Positions 49,860-57,850 of a stretch of 64,000 nucleotides of DNA are shown piece by piece. The stretch covers positions 1 through 64,000 of the forward strand of contig CAJWVZ010000001.1 in assembly GCA_913048385.1 (NCBI GenBank), given 5' to 3'. Position numbers and translations under genes: made by a program. Positions within the stretch are counted from its first letter, which is position 1. Each line of letters opens with the position of its first letter. Source of the DNA: an uncultured Gammaproteobacteria bacterium. GTDB lineage: Bacteria > Pseudomonadota > Gammaproteobacteria > Pseudomonadales > Pseudohongiellaceae. The notes under the pieces are model-generated. The model did not search any database and was not told where the DNA came from. It worked only from the letters and a program-made list of their open reading frames with translations.

Positions 49860-51032
49860 TTACTGCCCATTGGACATGATCATAGCGTGCTTCATATCCA
49901 TCATTTCTCTTGAACGATTTCTCTCAGATTGCATGAGCTCTCCTACAGCCGGTCCACCTTGATTATAGATGCCTCCTCGTAAGGCAAAAAGTAAGTATTC
50001 TTCTGGCGCAATCTCAACAGCGTTTTTGTTTGTAAAGGTATTCACCGCGTCTGTGATGAGATCCGATCGATTTTCTAGATTAGGGTAGGAAAGTATGTCA
50101 GCGATCATCGTTTCTAAAACGTTGAGATTGTCGATTATTATGGCCGCCTGAGGGGATTGGCTGTACAGATCAGGTGCGATTGCCGGGGTCATGGGTAATT
50201 CTGTAGGTGCAGGGAACATGCTCATTCCCCCTGCAGAACCAATTTTGTTCCAAAATCGTTCAAGAGCGATCGGAATTCCGTTGTCAAATTGCGAATCTAC
50301 GTGCTCACGAATGATTGCTTCGAGACTAGCAAGCTGAAGCCACTGCTGTGTCCATTGAAAAGCACTCAAACGAGGGAAGGCAGTTTTGAATGCTGTTGCT
50401 TGCGGATGCGTTAAAATGAAGCCGTTATCTTTTGGGGATGACGCTACAGAATGACTGTCATTGCTTAAATAATTATCGATTGCAGTGTTAAGCGCAATAA
50501 GCTTGTCATTGATACTGTCGTCGAGATAGATGGCTAGTACTGTGTTTTCAAACTGACGGCCACGCGAAAGTACCTCAGCAGCTTGAGAGTCCAGTATTGA
50601 ACTGTTCGAAAACGCCTGTGAGGCTGCTTCGTCGGTGTGTTTTCCCCGCATCGTTTCACGTAAACCAATGCGAGCTTCAATTTCCAGATCACCGTATGGC
50701 CCACTCATATTCATGCCCATATGCATACCACCATCATGTCCCATATCAGATGACATCATTTCTTGCATGGTCATATTGGCCATCATCGTGAGATGGTCTT
50801 CAAGTTGATCGCGCGCGGGCTGTGCGTATTGATTTTCATTAATCTTCATAATCTCTTCAAAAGCTTGAGCATGAGTTAGATCAAAAGCGTTAAAAAGATC
50901 TGCAAGTTCGGGATGGGAGATTCTAAGAGAGTTGTTTGATTGGGCTGCGCTGGTACCGGCCAGTAGCCAAAGAATTGCAACAAGCGGTGCGACTATTGAT
51001 CTTTCTTTGGAAAACTGATGCCTCTCAGACAT
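49860..51032 (-). CDS. Exported Met/His-rich protein of unknown function
   Basis: Not recognised. The 390 residues begin with a signal peptide (VAPLVAILWLLAGTSAAQ). The rest looks largely alpha-helical. A striking segment near residues 83-112 is rich in Met and His (MMANMTMQEMM, then DMGHDGGMHMGMNMSG), and the C-terminus again has REMMDMKHAMIM. Such clusters resemble copper- or silver-binding sequences of periplasmic proteins, but no known copper-protein fold is evident. It lies upstream of ydbH on the same strand, 60 bases from the open ydbH frame. Confidence 0.7.
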   Translation of the reverse strand: MSERHQFSKERSIVAPLVAILWLLAGTSAAQSNNSLRISHPELADLFNAFDLTHAQAFEEIMKINENQYAQPARDQLEDHLTMMANMTMQEMMSSDMGHDGGMHMGMNMSGPYGDLEIEARIGLRETMRGKHTDEAASQAFSNSSILDSQAAEVLSRGRQFENTVLAIYLDDSINDKLIALNTAIDNYLSNDSHSVASSPKDNGFILTHPQATAFKTAFPRLSAFQWTQQWLQLASLEAIIREHVDSQFDNGIPIALERFWNKIGSAGGMSMFPAPTELPMTPAIAPDLYSQSPQAAIIIDNLNVLETMIADILSYPNLENRSDLITDAVNTFTNKNAVEIAPEEYLLFALRGGIYNQGGPAVGELMQSERNRSREMMDMKHAMIMSNGQ

Positions 51033-51143
51033 GGGTAAAGCTCCGTATAGGGTTTTAGTGCTAATTGCCTGCTTTGGGTGCGATAGTCTACCTTAGACAA
51101 TTCTAAAGATTAGTATAAACTGATGGGATGTTTTATCCAATGG

Positions 51144-51198
51144 GCGCAGCAACATTTAGTAATTAAGGTGTTATTAATTGTTACATTTCCTGCTGCGC
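51144..51198 (+). repeat. Long inverted repeat upstream of the selenoprotein gene
   Basis: GCGCAGCA and TGCTGCGC form perfect 8-base arms around a 39-base centre that contains a second pairing, AATTAA/TTAATT. It lies in the spacer between the divergent Met/His-rich gene and the SelW-like gene, about 60 bases before the latter. It could be a transcript hairpin or a regulator site; no U tract follows. Confidence 0.55.
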
Positions 51199-51210
51199 AA
51201 TAATTCGCAG

Positions 51211-51229
51211 AGGAAAATTTAAATTTCCT
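51211..51229 (+). repeat. AT-rich near-perfect palindrome before the selenoprotein gene
   Basis: AGGAAAATTTAAATTTCCT is symmetric except for one extra base and stands 30 bases before the start of the SelW-like gene. The shape fits a dimeric repressor or activator site, though no regulator can be named. Confidence 0.4.
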
Positions 51230-51259
51230 TGTTAGAGAGTCAAAAATGGGCTTGAGCTT

Positions 51260-51499
51260 ATGAGTGAGAGTATTGAAATTACTTATTGTGCGGAATGAAA
51301 CTATCTACCCGAGGCGGACCGTGTGCTCGCTGAGATAAAAGATAGATTTCCAGGTATTGAAATAATCAAGGTGGCAAGTGGTGGGGGAGTCTTCGATGTC
51401 TGCCACGGCGGTGTCATTGTGTTTAGTAAAGGTGGGGTAAATCGGTTTCCTCACCCCGGAGAGTGTGCGCGACTTATCGCCGCGCGCATTGAGCACTAG
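51260..51499 (+). CDS. SelW-like (Rdx family) selenoprotein with in-frame UGA
   Basis: Absent from the ORF track because TGA is read as stop. From ATG 51260 the frame encodes 79 residues if TGA 51296-51298 is selenocysteine: MSESIEITYCAE-U-NYLPEADRVL. This gives the C-x-x-U redox motif (C10, U13) at the end of the first strand, as in SelW/Rdx thioredoxin-fold proteins, followed by the family features GGGVFDV and VIVFSKGG with NRFPHPGE. The frame then stays open to TAG 51497. A hairpin of bacterial SECIS type lies just after the UGA. It ends seven bases before the convergent DUF5916 stop. The Shine-Dalgarno is weak. The role is probably thiol redox chemistry; selA/selB/selC are not in the window, and a decayed Cys form is the main alternative. 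Confidence 0.85.
51310..51329 (+). promoter_or_regulatory. Candidate bacterial SECIS hairpin
   Basis: Starting 11 bases after the UGA, CGA-G-GCG pairs with UGCUCG (C-G, G-C, A-U, bulged G, G-C, C-G, G-U) leaving a 7-base loop GACCGUG. The apical loop begins 18 bases after the UGA and opens with G, both within the known bacterial SECIS pattern (loop 16-37 bases downstream, G among the first two loop bases). Folded by hand only. Confidence 0.55.
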
Positions 51500-51506
51500 T
51501 TAGATT

Positions 51507-53792
51507 TTATCGTTGGAAAAGGTACGAGAATTTCACAAAGAATTGGTCGCCGTCGTTTCGAAGTTCATTCGCCACTACGAGTTCCCGCTCTCCCTCCATG
51601 TCTACAATATCGAAATTACTTCGATTCGTGTTGTAACCGACATATAAAGCTGACCAAGGGTTAATAACGTATCTAAGAAGCAAGTCGAAGTTTAGGTTCT
51701 CATCATCTACGAGACGCGTTGCAGGTCCCGCATCGGTCTCGTCATATTGAGCAATGAAACGTAAGGACCACTCGCGAGTAAACTGATAGTTCCAATTCGA
51801 ACGAACAATCCTGTTCGTAAAAATTGAGGTCCCGCTGAGCGTCTCCAATTGAGTGTCAAGGTATGTATTCGAGACACGTAACCGGTCAATGGGTCTCCAA
51901 AGGGCGTCAATGCTTACCCTGCGAGTATTAGCTACTCCTGGCATCGTGCCACTGGGGGGCACCACGTTAAGCGCCTTGCCGTCACGAATTGATGCCTGCA
52001 CGTTGAGGCTTTCTAAGACAGTGTTTGAATAGCGAAGCGTGATGTCATCGTAACTATATGATTGATTACTGGCTAAACCATTAAAATCTTGGGGTCGTAA
52101 AATCTCTTCGTAATCGGCGATCGATGCGCTGAACTGACTTGTCGCAAACTTAATTTCGGCACTCGCGCTTACTTGGCTAAAAAGTTTTTGACCCTCCATG
52201 TCTTGGAGGTACACCGGAAAGAATGTTGCTCCCCAACTGTTAATTGCCGATTCATCGGGATAGAAGTTAAAGTTCAGCCTTTGGTGCAACCCTTCTGTGT
52301 CGGCTTTAAAATATCGATTAGCAAAGCCAAGTTCAGTGCGGAAGTCTTTTGTCGTTGCGATGTAGTGGGTATGGTTATTAAACGTGCGACCAGAGCGGTT
52401 CACGGCGATATTTCGCTGATAACCAGTGGTTTTTTCTCCGCTAGCATGATGTTCGCTTTCAGTCGCAACAGTCTGCATCTGTGTGACCCAATTGGCATTT
52501 AGCTTAAATCGGCCGTCAAGACTGCCAACCCTGTTGTATCCGTTCCCAAGTTCTCTATCGGTAACGAGAAACCCTACTCTGTTCTGTGCTGAAAAGTCTC
52601 TGAAGCCCCTGAGTATAGCAATGTTTGCTTTTTCTCCGTCTAACGGGTCATCAGCGTCGCGGTTTAAGCCCGGTGCCTCGTCGTTTATCATAATTGCACC
52701 GAACCCATAGTCACCAGCTTTTCCTGTAAGTCGGATGCCTCCTTCCGGGTCAACGATGCGTCTTGTGAATACAAGATTAGAGTCCGTTGCGAAGAAGTCG
52801 GCGTTCTCGACAAAGAAGGGCCGCCGCTCTGGGAACTGAACTTCGAATCGTTCGTTCAGTGTGACCTGTGGTTGATCTGATTCAACTTGGCTAAAATCAG
52901 GATTTAGGGTTAGATCGAGGACGATCGCATCGTTAAAAATAAATTTCGCGTCAAGCCCAACATCTTGCTCAGACTTTTGATTAAACATTGGGCCGCCTGT
53001 TGCGTCGGGATCTAAGGCGTCAATTTCTCTTGCGAAAATAAATGGAATAATCTGTGTGTTATTTCCAGGCGCGACGCTAGTGATACCTGACATCAGGGCA
53101 GTTTGATTTAGTCTTCCTTCTTTACTGATTGAGTAATGTGGCCAGTTATTCTGCTCATCAAGTCTTGCGATATATCGACCAACTTGCACCCGCCAAAGCT
53201 GGTCCTCTGCTTCTGGAAATCGGAGGCTCCTCAGTGGTATTGACATCTTAACGGCATACCCGTGGTCGGTTACTCGACCTTCACTGTCCCAAACTGCTTC
53301 GAGTGTGGTATCAAACCCGCCCCGGAAGGATGATCCCTCTGTCCAGCGCGCGTCCCACTGAATTCCCACGGGATTGGTCCTAAAGGCGAAAGCCGCTCTT
53401 TGTGCATTAAAGGTGTCAATAATCAGTTCGACCGAGTCGTCTCCTTCAAAGTTCTCTCTTGAGGATATGTTGGCCCGTATAAGCTCAGGTTCATCATCGA
53501 AAGCGAGAAATATTGCGTGAAGCTTGGTGGAGTCGTAACCGAGATATACTTCGGTGCGTTGTGAGGCGGGGTCACCATCGTCTGGAAGCCGCTGTATAAA
53601 AGATTCAATCTTAGTCATAGATTGAGCGAGGCTCGAGATTGGCTTCATGTCTTGAGGCGAAATAAAGTCTGTCAATTCTGGAGTGTCAGATAGCTTTGGT
53701 ATCGAGATTTCTTGACCATGGCTTAACTGGCTTAAAAGAGCACATATAAGCGAGGTGGTCAAAAAAAGGTTTTGAGAGACGGAATAGGACAT
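51507..53792 (-). CDS. DUF5916 protein: exported CBM9-like domain plus C-terminal barrel
   Basis: The 761 residues begin with a signal peptide (LTTSLICALLSQLSHGQ). Residues about 30-230 form a carbohydrate-binding family 9-like domain with TEVYLGYDSTKLHAIFLAFD, REN(F)EGDDSVELIIDTF and AAFAFRTNPVGIQWDA. The signature PDFSQVESDQPQVTLNERFE and FPERRPFFVENADFF leads to a DUF5916 beta-barrel that ends in VKFSYLFQR, as expected for an outer-membrane protein. It is thought to bind or import large organic molecules, but no ligand is established. The barrel has no TonB plug. Confidence 0.85.
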   Translation of the reverse strand: MSYSVSQNLFLTTSLICALLSQLSHGQEISIPKLSDTPELTDFISPQDMKPISSLAQSMTKIESFIQRLPDDGDPASQRTEVYLGYDSTKLHAIFLAFDDEPELIRANISSRENFEGDDSVELIIDTFNAQRAAFAFRTNPVGIQWDARWTEGSSFRGGFDTTLEAVWDSEGRVTDHGYAVKMSIPLRSLRFPEAEDQLWRVQVGRYIARLDEQNNWPHYSISKEGRLNQTALMSGITSVAPGNNTQIIPFIFAREIDALDPDATGGPMFNQKSEQDVGLDAKFIFNDAIVLDLTLNPDFSQVESDQPQVTLNERFEVQFPERRPFFVENADFFATDSNLVFTRRIVDPEGGIRLTGKAGDYGFGAIMINDEAPGLNRDADDPLDGEKANIAILRGFRDFSAQNRVGFLVTDRELGNGYNRVGSLDGRFKLNANWVTQMQTVATESEHHASGEKTTGYQRNIAVNRSGRTFNNHTHYIATTKDFRTELGFANRYFKADTEGLHQRLNFNFYPDESAINSWGATFFPVYLQDMEGQKLFSQVSASAEIKFATSQFSASIADYEEILRPQDFNGLASNQSYSYDDITLRYSNTVLESLNVQASIRDGKALNVVPPSGTMPGVANTRRVSIDALWRPIDRLRVSNTYLDTQLETLSGTSIFTNRIVRSNWNYQFTREWSLRFIAQYDETDAGPATRLVDDENLNFDLLLRYVINPWSALYVGYNTNRSNFDIVDMEGERELVVANELRNDGDQFFVKFSYLFQR

Positions 53793-53963
53793 TGAAATTT
53801 ACTCGGTTAATTAAATTACTTTTATTTCCTTTATTAGAAATATTTATCAGGCTCTTCGAAGGACACTGGGTACGTTAGTTGATCTAGCAAATGGTTAAAA
53901 TGTGACACAACGACGCGCGACAATAAGCCGCGGCAGTTTTTTCCGAAAATAGGGGGTCAGATT

Positions 53964-54506
53964 CTAACGAATATTACTACTGTCGATAAAACCCTCACGG
54001 TTAGGCATCTTGATTTGTAACAGGCTACGTCGGTCAACTACTTCGTTGAGACCCACCAGCCCATTCATGTGGAGAACATAAGCAATGACTTGGTAGACCT
54101 CTGTGTTACTCAAGGATTTTGGTGCAGTCGCTGGCATGGCTCTTCTTACGTAATCAAATAAAGTAGTTGCGTGGGGCCAAAAGCTACCCACGGTGCGGAT
54201 GGGCGCATCGTCAGATTGCATATCTCCACCAACCAGCCTGTTTGCAGACCCGTTCCCTTCGCCTCCTGCACCATGGCAGACTTGACATTGAGTTTCATAG
54301 ACCAGTTTTCCTTGAGAGGCAGTGCCATCACCAACTGGCAGTCCTGAGCCGTCGGGGGCAGCGATTAGATCAAAGTTACTCAGTGCTGCAGGCCCAAGGG
54401 CTTTTCCTAGCCGAGGAGTTTGCGCCTTTGAGTAGAGCGCTGTTATCAGCATCACACAGCATATAATCAACTTTGCGATATTTTTACAGCTTTTATGCGT
54501 AAACAT
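53964..54506 (-). CDS. soxD: SoxD-like monohaem cytochrome c
   Basis: Electron-accepting subunit of sulfite/sulfane dehydrogenase SoxCD. The 180 residues have a signal peptide (LIICCVMLITALYSKAQ) and one haem site, CQVCH (C74-H78). The family sequence VGSFWPHATTLFDYVRRAMP and QVIAYVLHMNGLVG is conserved, as is the C-terminal KMPNREGF. It overlaps the soxC end by 14 bases. Other sox genes (XYZ, AB) are not in the window, so a free-standing sulfite dehydrogenase is likelier than a full Sox system. Confidence 0.85.
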   Translation of the reverse strand: MFTHKSCKNIAKLIICCVMLITALYSKAQTPRLGKALGPAALSNFDLIAAPDGSGLPVGDGTASQGKLVYETQCQVCHGAGGEGNGSANRLVGGDMQSDDAPIRTVGSFWPHATTLFDYVRRAMPATAPKSLSNTEVYQVIAYVLHMNGLVGLNEVVDRRSLLQIKMPNREGFIDSSNIR

Positions 54507-55812
54507 TGCTGACCTCTCCGTTTGTGTTGACTGCCCAGCTTTGGATTGCGTTGTAGTGATAAAAGGGACGGTAATTAATTTGATTTTTAGCAGCTATTAA
54601 CGCGTCTCTTGTCGGTTGGACAATTCCATTGCTATCGGTTGCCCTACTCTGCAACACCGCCTCTCCGCCGCTCCAGCTCCAGGGAATTCTAAAGCGGGCG
54701 AGCGCCTTTTCGCCGAGTTGAGAATCTATCTCGGCCACCGCCCACGTTTTCCCGCCGTCCGCACTCACCTCTACCTGGGTAATGCGTCCGCCACCAGACC
54801 AAGCGATTCCATTGAGTTCGTATACGCCCTGTCTGGACAACTTCATCTGTCCCGAAGGCGAGGTAATAATCGACTTTACGTCCATAGGAAAGCTAAATTG
54901 GCGACTCTTCCGATTTTTCAACGTGTCTGTATATTTACTAGTTTCATCTCTAAACTGACTGGGCGCGTTGGTGAGTTTCAGCTGGGTAAGCCATTTAACG
55001 CTGACGTTTCCCTCCCATCCCGGAACAAAGAGTCGCATTGGATAGCCTTGCTCGGGCCGCAAAGGTTCCCCATTCTGAAATAGCGCGAGCATAACATCGT
55101 CGAGGGCTTTATCGAGGGGAAGTGAGCGGCCCATACTAGCAGCGTCTGCTCCGACCGCGCTTAACCAGGTTGCACTTGAATTTATTCCAGCTTCTTCCAG
55201 TAAAGAGCTCAGTTTTATTCCTGTCCACTCTGAGCAAGATACGAGCCCATGAATACTTTGGGCACTGCCGTCCGGCACATCATTGCCAAACAGAGCGCCA
55301 CTGTTACCTGAGCACTCAAGAAAATGTACCCTACTAACCATAGGATATTGCAGAAGGTCTTCGTAATCAAAGCTCAATGGGCGATTGACCAAACCGTTAA
55401 TGACAAGTTTATGCCCGGCGGGATCGATAGCAGGGATACCGGCATGATGTCTTTCAAAATGGAGCCCGCTAGGGGTTATGCTGCCCTGCAGTTGATGAAG
55501 TGGGGAACGAGAGGCGCCTCCTCCTGGATACAAAGGGTTCGGGTTTCCAGACATTCGTTTGGCAGTGGTGAAAGGAGATGGCGATCCGTAGTCACTTGCC
55601 CCAGGGCCTGGCGTCTTCGACCATGCTGGAATCTCAAGTCCAGAGCTTTGTGCTGAGGTACCCGAACTGAGCATGGATGCTGTGCCAGCTAAAGTTGCGC
55701 TTTTCAGACTAAGGCTTAAAAGCTGGCGCCTATTAATGAGGCCGTTAGCGGCTGAAGGTTCCAGTGATTCTGTAAGAACAGAGTCTTGCGCTTGGAGCGG
55801 AAATTTAGTCAT
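54493..55812 (-). CDS. soxC: SoxC-like sulfite dehydrogenase, molybdopterin subunit
   Basis: Periplasmic Mo enzyme. The ORF track starts at 55896, but ATG 55812 (MTKFPLQAQD) has GAGG upstream and gives 439 residues with a twin-arginine-type signal NRRQLLSLSLKSATLAG (from residue 28). The Mo cysteine lies in HFLECSGNSG (C167), and a second domain carries RITQVEVSADGGKTWAVAE. GNPNPLYPGGGASRSPLHQLQG is typical of SoxC and separates it from the enzyme at 41841. soxD follows, overlapping by 14 bases. Confidence 0.87.
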   Translation of the reverse strand: MTKFPLQAQDSVLTESLEPSAANGLINRRQLLSLSLKSATLAGTASMLSSGTSAQSSGLEIPAWSKTPGPGASDYGSPSPFTTAKRMSGNPNPLYPGGGASRSPLHQLQGSITPSGLHFERHHAGIPAIDPAGHKLVINGLVNRPLSFDYEDLLQYPMVSRVHFLECSGNSGALFGNDVPDGSAQSIHGLVSCSEWTGIKLSSLLEEAGINSSATWLSAVGADAASMGRSLPLDKALDDVMLALFQNGEPLRPEQGYPMRLFVPGWEGNVSVKWLTQLKLTNAPSQFRDETSKYTDTLKNRKSRQFSFPMDVKSIITSPSGQMKLSRQGVYELNGIAWSGGGRITQVEVSADGGKTWAVAEIDSQLGEKALARFRIPWSWSGGEAVLQSRATDSNGIVQPTRDALIAAKNQINYRPFYHYNAIQSWAVNTNGEVSNVYA

Positions 55813-55967
55813 ACGCACCTCTTCGTGTTTCTTTTTCGATATGTTACCAATGCCCTTTTTTAGGTACCAATATCGTTTCTTGACTAATGATATCATATCG
55901 GTTTTCCCTCGTGTGAGTTGTAACGAAATGTGGCTGGCAGAAGCATCGATTATTAGTGAGGGAGTGC

Positions 55968-57770
55968 TCAGTAGGTAGCAAGATGTTCAGTAATCACCGC
56001 TATAAAGGCAGCGCCATATTTCTCTAATTTGCGCTCGCCAACTCCACTTATTTGTGAAAAATTATCGAAGTCTGTTGGAAGCATCAAGCACATCTCTTGA
56101 AGGGAAGCGTCATTGAATATTACATAAGGAGGAATTCCGAGCTCCGAAGCAAACGACCTTCGACATTCCCGAAGCGCTTCCCAAAGCGCGGTATCAATAT
56201 CCGATGGCAGTGGGTTCCGAGTCTGACGTTTTGTTGAGACCTTATCTGGATCCTTCCGTAATTCTATTTTCGCCTCTCCCCTGAGCAATGGACGACAAAT
56301 TTCCTCCAATCGCAGCGCACCGAATCGATCAATGTCGACACTTAAAAATCCTCGGGCAACTAATTGCCGAAAAACAGAACGCCAGTCGTTTGCACCGAGC
56401 AATTTTCCAATACCATATGCTGGGAGATGATGATGCCCAAATTGAAAAATTCTATCAGTTTCAGCGCCGCGTAAGACGTCGATTAAATGATTGACGCCAA
56501 ATCGCTGACCAGTTCTATAAGCCGCGCTAAGCGCCATTCGTGCAAATTCAGTCCCGTCCCAGGTTCGGGGCGGATCAATACAAGTGTCACAGTTTCCGCA
56601 TGCTTCGCTTAAATGTTCATCGAAGTAGCCTAAGAGCGCCTGCCTGCGACAAGAGGTTATTTCACACAATCCAAGCATTGCGTTGAGTCGGTGTTGTTCG
56701 GCGCGCTTGTGTTCCTCATTCCCCTCTGAATTCTGCATCATTTGCCTAAGCTTGATAACATCTTGTAATCCGTAGATCATCCAGGCGTTGGCAGGGAGCC
56801 CGTCTCGTCCGGCCCTGCCTGTTTCTTGGTAATAGGCTTCTATTGTTTTCGGTAGGTCTAGATGAGCAACAAAGCGCACGTCTGGCTTGTCTATACCCAT
56901 TCCGAAGGCAATCGTAGCCACTATAATAATTCCCTCTTCTCGTAAGAAGCGGGCTTGATGTTCCGCTCGTTTGCTACTCGAAATTCCTGCGTGGTAGGGA
57001 AGCGCCTTAAATCGCTGAGTTTCTAACCAGCTCGCTATTTGATCAACTCTGTTCCGGGAGAGACAATAAACAATGCCAGACTCTCCTTGATGTTCGTTTT
57101 TTAAAAACCTAAGAAATTGCTGTTTGGTATTGTTCTTGAGGGCGATTCGGTATCTGATATTTGGACGATCAAACCCTGCAATATAGTGCGGAGCATGCTC
57201 TAATTTGAGTTGGTTAATTATTTCCCTACGAGTACGCTCATCAGCCGTTGCAGTTAAGGCTATACGAGGGACCTCGGGAAATAATTCACATAGAAGGGAA
57301 AGCTCAAGATAATCAGCTCGAAAATCATGACCCCATTGCGATACACAATGTGCCTCGTCGATAGCAAAAAGTGCAATCGTAGTCTCTTGTAGTAAGGTAA
57401 TCGTACGATTTTGTAATAATCGTTCTGGCGCGATGTAGAGGAGATCTAGCGTGCCATCTTTAAGTTGATGCTCAATAGACGCGACCTCATCGCGCTCAAG
57501 CGTGGAGTTAAGAAAGGCCGCGTTTACACCCAGAAGGCGAAGCGCACTGACTTGGTCCTGCATTAGTGCGATGAGCGGCGAAACTACAATGCCGCAGCCA
57601 TTACGAAGAAGTGCTGGGATTTGGTAGCATAAGGACTTTCCTCCACCAGTCGGCATAAGAACAAGCGCATCGTCCCCACCGCTAATTGATTCAATAATCT
57701 CTTTTTGTGGTGATCGAAACGACGCATAACCGAATATGGTTTGTAAAATTTGATCTGCGTCAGTCGGCAT
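55968..57770 (-). CDS. recQ: ATP-dependent DNA helicase RecQ
   Basis: 3'-5' helicase of recombination and fork repair. The 600 residues contain the Walker A motif [57 protein letters not shown], the zinc site CEITSCRRQ with CGNCDTC, a winged helix and a C-terminal HRDC domain ([19 protein letters not shown]). Complete and in the usual size range. Confidence 0.96.
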   Translation of the reverse strand: MPTDADQILQTIFGYASFRSPQKEIIESISGGDDALVLMPTGGGKSLCYQIPALLRNGCGIVVSPLIALMQDQVSALRLLGVNAAFLNSTLERDEVASIEHQLKDGTLDLLYIAPERLLQNRTITLLQETTIALFAIDEAHCVSQWGHDFRADYLELSLLCELFPEVPRIALTATADERTRREIINQLKLEHAPHYIAGFDRPNIRYRIALKNNTKQQFLRFLKNEHQGESGIVYCLSRNRVDQIASWLETQRFKALPYHAGISSSKRAEHQARFLREEGIIIVATIAFGMGIDKPDVRFVAHLDLPKTIEAYYQETGRAGRDGLPANAWMIYGLQDVIKLRQMMQNSEGNEEHKRAEQHRLNAMLGLCEITSCRRQALLGYFDEHLSEACGNCDTCIDPPRTWDGTEFARMALSAAYRTGQRFGVNHLIDVLRGAETDRIFQFGHHHLPAYGIGKLLGANDWRSVFRQLVARGFLSVDIDRFGALRLEEICRPLLRGEAKIELRKDPDKVSTKRQTRNPLPSDIDTALWEALRECRRSFASELGIPPYVIFNDASLQEMCLMLPTDFDNFSQISGVGERKLEKYGAAFIAVITEHLATY

Positions 57771-57850
57771 TCAGATTATCGCTTCTCTAGGTCTCAGAGA
57801 GATTTTTTATTGGCTAACCAAGCAGGCGTTTGGTTGCGGTTTTCGGTCGA

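Noticed and set aside
51296-51298. Reading the TGA simply as an inactivating stop in a Cys-type Rdx gene
   Set aside because: Possible in principle (one base from TGC), but the frame is otherwise intact, the UGA falls exactly on the redox position and a SECIS-like hairpin follows, so selenocysteine is preferred. Kept as the main alternative.
51305-51496. 63-residue minus-strand ORF over the SelW-like gene
   Set aside because: Antisense to a frame with clear family motifs and itself without recognisable features.
53948-53962. GGGGGTCAGATTCT, similar to GGGGCCAGATTCCC near 34057
   Set aside because: The likeness to repeat motifs of REP-type elements is short and imperfect, with only two copies seen, and no hairpin; treated as chance.
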